A DNA stretch of 64,000 nucleotides from CAYUYV01 sp964522525 (GTDB taxonomy: Bacteria > Pseudomonadota > Alphaproteobacteria > JAJFIK01), in contig CAZFWG010000005.1 in assembly GCA_964522525.1 (NCBI GenBank), forward strand, positions 1 to 64,000, read 5' to 3'. The notes below the pieces were generated by a model. It ran no database searches. It had not been told where the DNA came from and saw nothing but the letters and a program-made list of their open reading frames with translations. Position numbers and translations under genes: made by a program. Positions 45,176 through 54,246 of this stretch are shown one piece after another (position 1 is the stretch's first letter; each line of letters opens with the position of its first letter).

Positions 45176-45219
45176 GGGATTCTTCTTTCGGGTAACCGCC
45201 ATGGTCTCAGGCTGGTTGG

Positions 45220-47022
45220 TCAGATAGTCCCATATCCCGCAAAAGTGTTGACCGGGGACCAATCCGGTTTGACGGGCGGCATATGGCGCAAATCGTGATG
45301 GGCAAAAACGCCCTCTCCGTACACCACACGGCCGCCCAGCACGGTAAGTTGGGATTTCAGCTTGGCGATCTCCGCATTGGTCACCGTGAAATAGTCCCGG
45401 TCCAGAAGAGCGAAATCCGCCAATTGGCCCACCTTGATCGCGCCCTTGCGACCCTCATCGCCGGTAAACCAGGCCGAGCCCGTGGTCCATACCCGCAATG
45501 CTTCTTCCCGGCTGAGCAGATTGTCGTCATCATACATGCGCATACCGCCGCGGGACAGGCCGGTGGTCATCCATTGGATCGAGAACCAAGGATTGTAGCT
45601 GGTCACACGCGTGGCATCCGTTCCGCCGCCGACCGGCACACCCAAATCAAGAATGGCCCTGAAGTTCGGTGTCTTCTTCAGTTTCTCCGCACCATAGTTC
45701 GCGACGAAATCCTCCGCCTGGAACTGAAGCCGGTTTTGCAAGGCGATGCCGCCTCCAAGCTTGGCCACGCGTTCCAGGTTCTTCTCGGAAAAGGTTTCCA
45801 CATGGTCGACAAACCAACCATCCACGAGCCCGGCTCCCTTGGCCACGTCTTCATAGACCGCCAGCAGGCGGTCGCCGGTCTCGTCATAGGTAATGTGTTG
45901 GCGGAACGGCCAGCCCGCTTCGCCAATCACCGTCATGATTTGGCGCTGATAGTCTTCTGCATCCCGGTCAATGTCCGGACGCTGATCGCCAAAGATCTCA
46001 TAGTCATAAGAGGCCCAGCAGATGTTCTCGCCCGCACCGACGAATTTCAGCATGTCGTCGCCGCTGCCCGGCGTGAATTTCTTGGTCCAGGCCTTGTAGT
46101 CATCCAGTTCCTGTCCCTTGACCTGAGGGAAGGAGTGGTAGCCGATGCGGGTCGTCAGCAGATCTTCCTGATGCATCCAGGTGACAACCTGATAGGGGTC
46201 GGCATCAGGGAATTCCATGCCCCCACCACCGGCATCCGAAACACCGGTGAGGCCCAGGCTGTTCAATTCATTCATGTACTGCATGGATGAATTGATTTGA
46301 TCTTGGATCGATAGTTTCGGCGCCTTGGACAGGGTCTTGTACATCAGCAGACCGGAAGGATCAGCCAAAAGGCGGCCCGTGGCGCGGCCATCCTCGTCCT
46401 TTTCGACGACCCCGCCGGGATAGGTCTCATGATTACGGCGATCATAACCGAAATAGGAGACAGCCCGACTGTTGAGCAGGGTCATTTTATAGAGATAGTG
46501 GATCAGCACGGGATGGTTCGGCGCGACGGCATCGAGCTCCGCCACCGTCGGCAGACGTTTTTCCTTGAACTGAAATTCCGAAAAACCACCGACCACGCGA
46601 AGAAACTGGCCCTCCGGTGTCTTGTCGGCTTGGACACGCAACATGTGGAGTGCCTCTTCCAGACTGTCCGCCGTGTCCCAACGCACTTCCATATTGTAGT
46701 TCACACCGCCCCTGATGGAATGCGTGTGGCTGTCGATCAAGCCGGGAATAACCCGTTTGCCGCCCCCATTGATAACCTGGGTGAACGGACCAATAAATTT
46801 GCGTACTTCCTTTTCTTTACCGACCGCCAAAAAGACACCGTCCTTGGCCGCAAGGGCGGTGGCCTCGGGGTTTTTCGGATCCATTGTGGTGATCCGGGCA
46901 TTGACCAAGACAAGATCGGCGGTCGTTTCCTTGGCCACGGCGGGGCTGGTCAGTGACAAGGCCCCAAAGGCTGTGCCACCAGCGAAAACATCACGGCGGG
47001 TCGGCTGGGATGACGATGACAT
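45220..47022 (-). CDS. Tat-exported amidohydrolase (YtcJ-like, amidohydrolase 3 family)
   Basis: A 600-residue metal-dependent hydrolase. The N-terminus PTRRDVFAGGTAFGALS is a twin-arginine signal, implying export after metal loading. The catalytic domain starts with VLVNARITTMDP and shows DSHTHSIRGG (metal HxH) and, near the C-terminus, GGGTDATRV (catalytic Asp). Homologous exported YtcJ-type proteins act on unknown amides or cyclic esters. A bidirectional terminator lies just behind the stop. It is the last of a same-strand run with the porin and polyphenol oxidase, though 288 bp separate it from the porin, so it may have its own promoter. Confidence 0.92.
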   Translation of the reverse strand: MSSSSQPTRRDVFAGGTAFGALSLTSPAVAKETTADLVLVNARITTMDPKNPEATALAAKDGVFLAVGKEKEVRKFIGPFTQVINGGGKRVIPGLIDSHTHSIRGGVNYNMEVRWDTADSLEEALHMLRVQADKTPEGQFLRVVGGFSEFQFKEKRLPTVAELDAVAPNHPVLIHYLYKMTLLNSRAVSYFGYDRRNHETYPGGVVEKDEDGRATGRLLADPSGLLMYKTLSKAPKLSIQDQINSSMQYMNELNSLGLTGVSDAGGGGMEFPDADPYQVVTWMHQEDLLTTRIGYHSFPQVKGQELDDYKAWTKKFTPGSGDDMLKFVGAGENICWASYDYEIFGDQRPDIDRDAEDYQRQIMTVIGEAGWPFRQHITYDETGDRLLAVYEDVAKGAGLVDGWFVDHVETFSEKNLERVAKLGGGIALQNRLQFQAEDFVANYGAEKLKKTPNFRAILDLGVPVGGGTDATRVTSYNPWFSIQWMTTGLSRGGMRMYDDDNLLSREEALRVWTTGSAWFTGDEGRKGAIKVGQLADFALLDRDYFTVTNAEIAKLKSQLTVLGGRVVYGEGVFAHHDLRHMPPVKPDWSPVNTFAGYGTI

Positions 47023-47310
47023 GAACAGAACTCCTCTTCAGGTTTCAAGTCGAACAAGATCCGATACCGGCAGACCCTCTTCAGAGCATTCAAGACCCGG
47101 AAGAAGACCGGCCGGGGCAGCACCTATGGGATGTCGCTCCATCGCATAGACCTCTGCCCAGAATTACCCGGCGTTTTGGTGTTGTGACGTTGGCCGGCAC
47201 TCCTCATCATAGAATTCCACCAAACCTGCTCCTTCCAAAGATCATATCGGGACACCGTGTTGGCAAAAGCCAGTCAGATTTGCTGACGGACATGTTTCAT
47301 GGCGGCGACC

Positions 47311-48633
47311 TCAAAAGTTGAACTCCACGGTGAACTCGACAAAGTCGACGGGATCCGACACGCCCGTCTCCCGAATGAAGGCCTGGGGCTCGGAATGGGT
47401 GAAAAGGAGGCTCAGGAAGAAATGCTCTCCGGCCTGCCACTCCACACCGGCCGAGACCGAAATATCGACAAGGCGCTCGTCCGAGCCGAGCGGTTCGCGG
47501 ATCAGAAAGCCTGGCGGTCCGTATACGCCATCTTCCGTTTCCAGGCGCCAATAGAAATTGACGTCCACGAATGTCAAAAGGTCGTCGCGGGGGCGCAGCC
47601 TCAAATAGGGGTGGACGTTGAAGAAGTTCGCCGGACCAAGAAGGGCGTTTTCGGAGAAATAACTGCCGCGCGGATAGAGCGCGTTGAATGTTCCAAGCCG
47701 GCCGTCACCAAGGTCACCGTCGCCCGAGGCGATATTGGTGGAGAGCATGATCTCCGGTGACCACGTCACCTCTTCCCACCGATAGCCCGTGTTCATGGCC
47801 ACCGTCCAGGCGGAGATATCGGCGTCCTCGAAATCTCCGAACTGATAGATCGCTTCCCAGTCCCAGAACCAAGGCCCCTTGTCACCGAAGGCCCGGGCGC
47901 CGACGGAATGGCGTTGCTCATCCTCGATACCTTCGATGGTTGCGCGGTCATCGAATTCCGCATAAAGATAGTAGAGATCGATTTTGCCGAGAGGCGCCGG
48001 GCCGACGATATACAGACCGGCAAGCTCCTGACCCTCGTCCTGGCCGTCATTGAAGATCCCATCGACATCCACATCAACGAGCCTGAGACCGACGGCATCG
48101 AGGTTCCAATCGCCGACCGCGAGAGAACCCCGCACGCCGTCCCAGGTGCGCCGGACATTGGTGCCATCGCGCACTGCGACAAGACGCTGGGATCCCAGGC
48201 GCAATTCCTGACGGCCGACACGGATGAAAGCGTGCTCGGGGCCGAAGTCGAGAAAACCCTCCTGGAGGTCGAGGTCGTTCCGTTCGACGGGGCTCTCATC
48301 CCCTCCTTCGAGAAGGGCACTGACGACCGATGCCCGGGCGCGCAGCCAGGGGAGGGCCTGGGCATCTGCCACAATTCTGGCGCGCTGGGTCCAGAAGAAC
48401 CCGGCCCCGTCCGCCCCCGCATCATATTCAATCGCCGAGAGATAGGTCACACGTTCGCGCAGTTGCCCGGACAGGTGAAGCCAGGAGGATTTTTCCTTCT
48501 CGGGTTCCTCTTCCGGTGTGTGGAGATGCGATTGCGCCCACGCGCCGCCGCTGACGGTCCATGCGACCGCCAGCATCGCTATCCCCATGGAGAAAGAAAG
48601 TGAGCGCCGCCCCATGTCCCTAAGCCTTCCCAT
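47311..48633 (-). CDS. Alginate-export-family outer-membrane porin
   Basis: A 440-residue outer-membrane beta-barrel protein of the alginate_exp family, with a signal peptide ending near GAWAQ. The barrel is seen as alternating amphipathic strands with many aromatic girdle residues (for example QLRERVTYLS, LRLGSQRLVAV, YHLYAEF-like segments), ending with the strand VDFVEFTVEFNF, a good BAM signal with terminal Phe. Despite the name, many members import small organic acids or aromatics. It is 42 bp downstream of the polyphenol oxidase, so cotranscription is likely. Two nearby Met starts exist; the outer ATG has AGGA 9 bp upstream. Confidence 0.88.
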   Translation of the reverse strand: MGRLRDMGRRSLSFSMGIAMLAVAWTVSGGAWAQSHLHTPEEEPEKEKSSWLHLSGQLRERVTYLSAIEYDAGADGAGFFWTQRARIVADAQALPWLRARASVVSALLEGGDESPVERNDLDLQEGFLDFGPEHAFIRVGRQELRLGSQRLVAVRDGTNVRRTWDGVRGSLAVGDWNLDAVGLRLVDVDVDGIFNDGQDEGQELAGLYIVGPAPLGKIDLYYLYAEFDDRATIEGIEDEQRHSVGARAFGDKGPWFWDWEAIYQFGDFEDADISAWTVAMNTGYRWEEVTWSPEIMLSTNIASGDGDLGDGRLGTFNALYPRGSYFSENALLGPANFFNVHPYLRLRPRDDLLTFVDVNFYWRLETEDGVYGPPGFLIREPLGSDERLVDISVSAGVEWQAGEHFFLSLLFTHSEPQAFIRETGVSDPVDFVEFTVEFNF

Positions 48634-48675
48634 TTTGATGATCCTGAAATCGTCCTTATGCGGCCAGAGCTGAGG

Positions 48676-50058
48676 TCAGACGTCGATCGACAAGGATACG
48701 CCTTTGAACGGGATGGGCTCGGTCGGGATTTCGCGTCCCTTGAGCGGCACGCCGACCCCGACGACACTCACGCGTCCGCTCTCAAGGAGGGCGTTCAAAG
48801 CAGTGGGCGGCACCTCGACCTGGCTCGTGACCGTACGCTCTAGACCTGAACGCAAATCGGGGATCGGCAGGATCGTGAAGGTACCCACATAGGTCGCCTG
48901 GCTGGTCGCATCGTCGACAAAAAACAGTCGGTGCTGAAAGGGTTGGAGAGGCAAACTCAAGCGTTCGTAGTTGAGCGCGACACGGCCCGGCCCCTCACCA
49001 CGGGCGATAACGTTGATCTGGGCCAATTGGGCATCCGAAAGATCGAGGGTGGCATAAGTCTCACCCCCGCCGGGAAATGCCGGCATCGTCTCCACACTGA
49101 GTGTCGGGCGCCAATCGAGACTGTCGAAACGATAGCCGAGCTTCTCCGTCTCGAGAACATCACGAACCCTGACCGTCTCGCGGTTGCCGGAGGGGCCATA
49201 AAACCAGAAGACGTGATCGAGCCAGTCGGCATCCGTCGGATTGGCGCGGCCATCACCTTGGGCCAGCCAGATCTCCCAGACCCGGTCAATATTGCCGTGG
49301 TGGCTCTGGAACATGGGATCATTGCCGGCGCCGTCAAAAGACGCCATTTCACCGCCCGTCCAGTTATGGACATTGTTGTGGGCGCCTTGTTCGAGCGTGC
49401 CTTCGACCTGAACCTCGCCAAGGGTGCGACGGCGGCCCCCGAAATGGGCAAATTTTGTCGCGCGCAGGGCGGGGCCCAGCTCCAGAAAATCAGCGGGCAG
49501 TGTGTCGCTGCGCTCCTGCAATCGGGTCGTGTTGTAGAGGGCATTGCCGTCGCCCCAGTACCAATCGGGCACTCTGGCGTTTCGGGTCCAATCCCAATAG
49601 GGCAGTGCAAAGGCCGGCTCCTTCAAAACACGGCGGATCTTCTGTTCCAGATTGACGAGATAGGCCCGGTGCCAGGGCAAGAAGAACCAGCCATAGTGAA
49701 CTTGATATCCGAAGGTCCGTGTCGCGCAAAACAGGGAGTGATGGGCCCAATGCTGCGCCCAGCCCATGGGATCCAGGGGATTCTGTTCAGAACGCTTTTT
49801 CATCCAGGCCACGGCTTCCCGGTACATCCGGACATCGTCGCTGTCGGCGTTGAGGGAATGCGCTTCCTTGCGAATGCCAAAACCGATGATTTCGCTCATC
49901 TCCGGCGGACTTTCGGTTTGCACGTCCAGGAACGTCGTGTCCGGCTCCTCATCCCGGCCGCGCCAGGCGGCGAGACCCAAGCTGAGGGCACCAACCCCCA
50001 CAGGTCCTGACATCATCAGTAAACGACGTGTAAGATCGGCGGATGCGCTTTTGCTCAC
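48676..50058 (-). CDS. Tat-exported plant-type polyphenol oxidase (tyrosinase family)
   Basis: A 460-residue type-3 copper enzyme oxidising phenols or catechols to quinones. TRRLLMMSGPVGVGALS is a Tat signal, so copper is probably loaded before export. CuA ligands are H107, H121 (QVHYGWFF) and H130 (LPWHR); C111, four residues after H107, matches the thioether-forming Cys of plant enzymes. CuB ligands are H227 and H231 (HNNVH) and H253/H254 (SHHGNIDRVW). A plant-type DWL segment (278-280) and a C-terminal KFDV-like beta domain (about 310-460) follow. The GTG start has GGGGAGG 6 bp upstream. It is next to a porin, an amidohydrolase and a pirin/YcaC pair. Confidence 0.93.
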   Translation of the reverse strand: MSKSASADLTRRLLMMSGPVGVGALSLGLAAWRGRDEEPDTTFLDVQTESPPEMSEIIGFGIRKEAHSLNADSDDVRMYREAVAWMKKRSEQNPLDPMGWAQHWAHHSLFCATRTFGYQVHYGWFFLPWHRAYLVNLEQKIRRVLKEPAFALPYWDWTRNARVPDWYWGDGNALYNTTRLQERSDTLPADFLELGPALRATKFAHFGGRRRTLGEVQVEGTLEQGAHNNVHNWTGGEMASFDGAGNDPMFQSHHGNIDRVWEIWLAQGDGRANPTDADWLDHVFWFYGPSGNRETVRVRDVLETEKLGYRFDSLDWRPTLSVETMPAFPGGGETYATLDLSDAQLAQINVIARGEGPGRVALNYERLSLPLQPFQHRLFFVDDATSQATYVGTFTILPIPDLRSGLERTVTSQVEVPPTALNALLESGRVSVVGVGVPLKGREIPTEPIPFKGVSLSIDV

Positions 50059-50196
50059 GGTGGACCTCCCCTTCCTGTCGCGGCACGAAGTCTCTTCCGA
50101 TCTGCGTCTCTATACTGCTTGCCGGACAAGGGCACTCCCTGCCCTCGTCCGGACATACAGTTCGGCCGGTGCCAGCATTGGGGCGACCAGACAGGC

Positions 50197-50955
50197 CTAC
50201 TGCCCGCCTTCCGAGGCGCCGAACATGGTCTTCGCATAGAGAACACCGAGACCGTACGCGCCACCATGGTCTTTCACGATCTCATTGGTTTCGACATAGG
50301 TCTCCGAACGGGCCCAATCCCGTTGAAGCTCCAGCAGGTACTGCATCGACGTGATGGGCACGGCACCCGCCTGGACCATCCGCTGGACCGCCGCATCGTG
50401 GATTTCCTTCGACATGCCGCCCGAAGCGTCGGTGATGAAATAGACTTCGTAACCCTGATCGAGTGCCGACAGGGTTGGGAACACGCCGCACACTTCCGTC
50501 CACAGAGCGGCAATGACGATCTTCTTCCGATCAATCTGGTTGACGCGATCCGTAACGCGCTTGTCTTCCCAGGTGTTCATGGTCGTGCGATCGATCGGCT
50601 CTTGATCCGGAAACACCGCCTTCACGGACGGAAACAGGGGGCCGGAAAACGTCGTTTCCGCGACAGTCGTCAGGATTGTCGGAACCTCAAAGAGTGCGGC
50701 CGCCTTGGCGACTTGCGTGACATTGTTGATCAGCAGATTGGTCTCGATCGAGTTGGCCGCAAACGCCATTTGCGGCTGATGATCGATCAGGATCAGGGTG
50801 TGATTTTCCGCTGTCAGCAAAGCGTCCGACGCCGTCGACTTCGCCTTCAAGGCAAACGCCTCGCCTGTCGACGCGAGGCTGGCCGCAAGCGCCAGAGCGG
50901 CGAATGCAATCATGCGAAGTCCGCTGTTTCGTTGGATCGATTTGATGGTGCCCAT
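50197..50955 (-). CDS. Exported YcaC-like isochorismatase-family hydrolase
   Basis: A 252-residue cysteine hydrolase of the isochorismatase fold, close to YcaC in layout. A signal peptide covers about residues 11-35 (ending GEAFA), which E. coli YcaC lacks. D58 in LILIDHQPQM and C156 in LWTEVCGVFP are the catalytic Asp and Cys; the Lys is expected in between. The tail SMQYLLELQRDW also resembles YcaC. GGAGAGG before the ATG fixes the start; a longer frame to 51222 overlaps the pirin gene. It lies 73 bp behind the pirin gene, likely one operon under the divergent LysR regulator. Substrate unknown. Confidence 0.9.
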   Translation of the reverse strand: MGTIKSIQRNSGLRMIAFAALALAASLASTGEAFALKAKSTASDALLTAENHTLILIDHQPQMAFAANSIETNLLINNVTQVAKAAALFEVPTILTTVAETTFSGPLFPSVKAVFPDQEPIDRTTMNTWEDKRVTDRVNQIDRKKIVIAALWTEVCGVFPTLSALDQGYEVYFITDASGGMSKEIHDAAVQRMVQAGAVPITSMQYLLELQRDWARSETYVETNEIVKDHGGAYGLGVLYAKTMFGASEGGQ

Positions 50956-51028
50956 AGCCCTCTCCTTTTTCCAGTAAGCCATGCTTGGCCCTGACCGCAC
51001 TGCCCGTTCAGGGTTCGTACATTCTCTC

Positions 51029-51730
51029 TTAGACGGCAAGGTCGAAAACGAGAACCTCCCCGTCGTCCTTCCCTTTGATTTCGACACTCGTCTTTCTTGT
51101 GACCGCGATCGCATCCCCTGCGGACAATTCACGGCCTTCGATCTCAACCGTTCCGCGAGCAACATGGATCCAGGCGCCACGATCTGACGCGAGCGAGAGG
51201 GTTGCTTCCTCGCCGTCATCAAAAAGGCCGGCGTAGAAATTGACGTCTTGGTGGATCGTCACAGAACCGTCACGGCCATCCTGCGAACCCACAAGGCGCA
51301 GTCTTCCCCGCTTCTCCTCGTCATCGAAAGCCTTTTGTTCATATTCGGGGCGCGCGCCATCCGCTTCCGGAATGATCCAGATCTGAAGGAAATGAACGGA
51401 CTCCTCCCGGGAATGGTTGAACTCCGAATGGCGAATGCCGGTGCCCGCGCTCATGCGCTGCACCTCACCGGGCCGGATGACCGAGCCCGTGCCAATCGAG
51501 TCCTTGTGCTCAAGCGCGCCCTCCAGAACATAGGAGATGATCTCCATGTTCTGGTGGCCATGGGTGTCAAACCCCGCGCCGGGCTGAACCCTATCGTCGT
51601 TGATCACCCGCAAAGGCCCGAAGCCCATATGGTTGGAGTCGAAATATTGCCCGAACGAGAAGGTGTGGCGGGAATTGAGCCAGCCGAAATTGGCCGCGCC
51701 GCGCTCCTCTGCCTTTCTGACGGTAATCAT
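51029..51730 (-). CDS. Pirin-family bicupin protein (YhhW-like)
   Basis: A 233-residue bicupin of the pirin family. The N-terminal cupin contains NSRHTFSFGQYFD, then the metal-binding GFDTHGHQNMEIISYVLEG with two His and one Glu, and RMSAGTGIRHSEFNHS. The C-terminal half has ALEGDD-like beta structure ending EVLVFDLAV. Some YhhW-type pirins act as quercetin dioxygenases, so oxidation of a phenolic is possible. AAGGAGG is spaced 6 bp from this ATG and lies directly against another ATG 6 bp upstream, which decides the start. It is divergent from a LysR gene and followed by the YcaC-like gene. Confidence 0.93.
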   Translation of the reverse strand: MITVRKAEERGAANFGWLNSRHTFSFGQYFDSNHMGFGPLRVINDDRVQPGAGFDTHGHQNMEIISYVLEGALEHKDSIGTGSVIRPGEVQRMSAGTGIRHSEFNHSREESVHFLQIWIIPEADGARPEYEQKAFDDEEKRGRLRLVGSQDGRDGSVTIHQDVNFYAGLFDDGEEATLSLASDRGAWIHVARGTVEIEGRELSAGDAIAVTRKTSVEIKGKDDGEVLVFDLAV

Positions 51731-51789
51731 GTCCATCCTCCTTGCCGCGAAGCTCTGTTGAGTACTTGGCAGGAAAATAGTCGTTTCCG

Positions 51790-51807
51790 GGATTCGCACT
51801 AGAATCC
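51790..51807. promoter_or_regulatory. Inverted repeat in pirin/lysR divergent promoter (pirin-proximal)
   Basis: GGATTC and GAATCC are separated by 6 bp, about 60 bp from the pirin ATG. Together with the next repeat it may form a LysR recognition/activation site pair. Confidence 0.35.
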
Positions 51808-51820
51808 GAATTGGAAACAA

Positions 51821-51843
51821 ATTGTCTTGTGATTGAAGACAAT
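51821..51843. promoter_or_regulatory. Inverted repeat in pirin/lysR divergent promoter (lysR-proximal)
   Basis: ATTGTCTT and AAGACAAT are perfect 8-bp arms around a 7-bp spacer, ending 16 bp before the lysR ATG. Size and position fit a LysR-type recognition box controlling both genes. Confidence 0.5.
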
Positions 51844-51859
51844 ACGCAGGGGCGCTTTT

Positions 51860-52771
51860 ATGGACCGGTTTACCTCGCTTTCGGCCTTCACCCGCGTTGT
51901 CGAAGAAGGCAGCTTTGCCGCCGCGGGCCGGCGCATGGGCCTGTCCCGGGCCCAGGTCAGCAAGCTCGTCATGGCTCTTGAGGATGGCCTCGGTGCGCAA
52001 CTCCTGAACCGATCGACTCGGGCCGTTTCGCCGACGCCGACCGGCCGCGCATTCTACGAAAGGGCCGCCGCCATTCTCGCCGATCTCGCCGCGGCGGAAC
52101 GAAGTGTCCAGGATGCGGTGGAGGAACCCCAAGGGGACTTGCGCATCAATGCGCCGATGTCCTTCGGCACCATGCATCTTGCGCCGGCCATCGCAGACTT
52201 CATGGTCAGCCATCCCAAGCTCAATGTGATCCTGTCCCTGAACGACCGGCAAGTCGATCCCGTCGCGGAAGGCTTCGATATCACGGTGCGGATCGGCACG
52301 CCCATGGAGTCCACGACGCTGATCGACCACCGGATTGTCGAGGCGCGCCGGGTCATTTGTGCGTCACCTGATTATTTGAAAACCCAGGGCCGACCGGATG
52401 AACCGCGTGACCTGGCCAAACACGACTGCCTCCACTATGCCCCGGGCTCGGAAGGCGCTACCTGGCGCCTGATGAAAGGGTCAAAAAGTTATGACGTGGG
52501 CATCCGGTCTCGGATGACCAGCAACAATGGCGAGGTGCTGCTGGCCGCCGCCGTCGAGAATCTGGGGATCACGCTCCTGCCGACATTCATTGTCGGCGCC
52601 GACTTGCAAGCGGGGCGCCTTGTTACCGTTCTCGATGACTTCACGCCGCCGCCGCTCCATCTATGCCTGCTCTATCCACCCAACCGACATTTGTCTCCCC
52701 GGCTCCGGCTCTTCGTCGACTTCTTCCATGAGCGTTTTGCCGATCGTCCGTATTGGGATCTCGTTCGATAG
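51860..52771 (+). CDS. LysR family transcriptional regulator
   Basis: A 303-residue LysR regulator. The helix-turn-helix is at about 1-60 (FTRVVEEGSFAAAGRRMGLSRAQVSKLV, shown only for the pattern of small residues) and the substrate-binding domain at about 90-300. A C-terminal QAGRLVTVLDDF segment is typical of the group near pirin genes. AGGGGCG lies about 8 bp before the ATG. It is divergent from the pirin/YcaC operon and the gap holds two inverted repeats, so it probably controls that operon; co-inducers may be quinones or phenolics (inference). It converges with a GST gene. Confidence 0.93.
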   Translation: MDRFTSLSAFTRVVEEGSFAAAGRRMGLSRAQVSKLVMALEDGLGAQLLNRSTRAVSPTPTGRAFYERAAAILADLAAAERSVQDAVEEPQGDLRINAPMSFGTMHLAPAIADFMVSHPKLNVILSLNDRQVDPVAEGFDITVRIGTPMESTTLIDHRIVEARRVICASPDYLKTQGRPDEPRDLAKHDCLHYAPGSEGATWRLMKGSKSYDVGIRSRMTSNNGEVLLAAAVENLGITLLPTFIVGADLQAGRLVTVLDDFTPPPLHLCLLYPPNRHLSPRLRLFVDFFHERFADRPYWDLVR

Positions 52772-52828
52772 CCCCTTCCCGCCGGAAGTCACATCCCGTT
52801 GTGGTGTCGCGGCGGAGCAGGACGCTTG

Positions 52829-53440
52829 TCAGCTCATCGTGATCGCCTTCTGAAAAGCGGGACGTGCCGCAACACGGTCGACATAGGCCTTGAGATGGGC
52901 CATCTCGTCGGGCACACAGCCGAGCCTGTTGCTCATGAAGGCCGCATGGCCCAGCATGATATCCGCGCCAGAGAAATTGCCGATCAGATAGTCCTTGCCG
53001 TCAAGCGTTTCATCGACGGGCGCCAGAGCCTTGGTCAACAGACGCTGGGCCTGACCCAACACCGCTTCGTCGCGCCGATCCGGCGGCAGCAGGATCGTCT
53101 GTACGACAATCGTGTTGACCGGCGGCATCACCATGCCTTCGCAATAGTGGAACCACTGGAGATAGGCCGGAAATTCGGGGGCGGACACGGCCGGCTTCAG
53201 GCCACCGTTCTTGTGACGTTCCAGGACATATTCCACAATGGCCCCGGATTCATAGATCGTCACGTCTCCGTCTTCGAGGACCGGCACCCGGCCGAGGGGA
53301 TGGCGGGCCCGATGCTCATCGGATTTCAGATCCTTCGGATGGAAGGACATGGCGTTCAACTCGTAAGGCAGGCCGAGTTCTTCCAGCAGCCATACGATCC
53401 GGCCGGCCCGTGAATTCGGTGCGAAATGCAGCTTAAGCAT
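52829..53440 (-). CDS. Glutathione S-transferase
   Basis: A 203-residue cytosolic GST. The thioredoxin domain (about 1-80) begins LKLHFAPNSRAGR, where Ser in PNS is a plausible glutathione-activating residue; RVPVLEDGDVTIYESGAI carries the conserved cis-Pro and the Glu-Ser that bind glutathione. The helical domain follows, with the GKDYLIGNFSGADIML block near residue 140. GAGGGGAGA precedes the chosen ATG. It lies 42 bp behind a crotonase gene and a Baeyer-Villiger-type monooxygenase on the same strand, so it may detoxify an electrophilic product of that pathway (inference). Confidence 0.93.
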   Translation of the reverse strand: MLKLHFAPNSRAGRIVWLLEELGLPYELNAMSFHPKDLKSDEHRARHPLGRVPVLEDGDVTIYESGAIVEYVLERHKNGGLKPAVSAPEFPAYLQWFHYCEGMVMPPVNTIVVQTILLPPDRRDEAVLGQAQRLLTKALAPVDETLDGKDYLIGNFSGADIMLGHAAFMSNRLGCVPDEMAHLKAYVDRVAARPAFQKAITMS

Positions 53441-53482
53441 CGTGCTCTCCCCTCGTGTTGTTGTGTTGAGTTCTGACAATGG

Positions 53483-54151
53483 TCAATGGGACAGGCTTGC
53501 CCGAATGGCCTCCAATGTCGTGCTGCGCACGGCGCGTTTATTGCCGGCATAGGCGGGCGTGGGAAGCTCCGCCAGTTGGCGGGCCACGGCCATGGCTTGT
53601 TCGATCAGATCGTCGGGCTGGACAGCGGCATCCAGGAAACCGATCCGAACCGCCCCTTCCGGATCATAGAGCGTTCCCTGAACGGCGGCTTCCGTCAAAT
53701 GATCCGCAGGGATCCGGGCTTTGAGAAGTTCCAACGCGAATACCGGCAAGACCATATTGATGGCGGTCTCATTAGCGCCAATCTTAAACGCTCCGTGGAC
53801 GCCTATACGCGTATCGCACGACAGGAGCAGGAAAGAGCCCATGGCAATCGCATGCCCGGTGCAGGCGGCGACGAGCGGCAAGGGAAAGCCATAGAGCCGT
53901 TCGGCCATGGCGCCGCCGGCCCGCACGAGGGCTCCCGCCTCCTCCGCCGATGCCTCCTGAAGCACTTTGAGATCAAATCCGGCTGAGAAACGGCCCGGCC
54001 GCCCCATCAGGACAACCGCCTTCGCGGTCGCTTCGGCTTCATCAAGGGCTGCGTTGAGGGCCGACAGAAGGTCCATATTGACGGCATTCGCCTTGCCATC
54101 ATCCATGGAGATCAGGGCGACGGTGTCATGCAATTGCAGATTGACGGACAT
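53483..54151 (-). CDS. Enoyl-CoA hydratase/isomerase (crotonase) family protein
   Basis: A 222-residue crotonase-fold protein, shorter than typical hydratases (about 260). The first oxyanion block is DDGKANAVNMDLL and GRFSAGFDLKVL; the second is AACTGHAIAMGSFLLLSCD. The two catalytic glutamates of enoyl-CoA hydratase are not obvious, so it may be an isomerase, hydrolase or thioesterase. It sits between the monooxygenase (95 bp upstream) and the GST (42 bp downstream), suggesting a degradation cassette in which a lactone or ester product enters CoA chemistry (inference). Confidence 0.9.
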   Translation of the reverse strand: MSVNLQLHDTVALISMDDGKANAVNMDLLSALNAALDEAEATAKAVVLMGRPGRFSAGFDLKVLQEASAEEAGALVRAGGAMAERLYGFPLPLVAACTGHAIAMGSFLLLSCDTRIGVHGAFKIGANETAINMVLPVFALELLKARIPADHLTEAAVQGTLYDPEGAVRIGFLDAAVQPDDLIEQAMAVARQLAELPTPAYAGNKRAVRSTTLEAIRASLSH

Positions 54152-54246
54152 TTTCTTCTCTCATTCGTCTCTATGCGAAACAGGTGACATTGTGCGAGAC
54201 GGCCGGCCGGGGTCATTCTACAAGGCCATCTCCCGGCCGCACCACA

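Noticed and set aside
51731..52330. Extension of the pirin frame into the LysR gene region
   Set aside because: It runs antisense to LysR and ignores the AAGGAGG site that fixes the pirin start.
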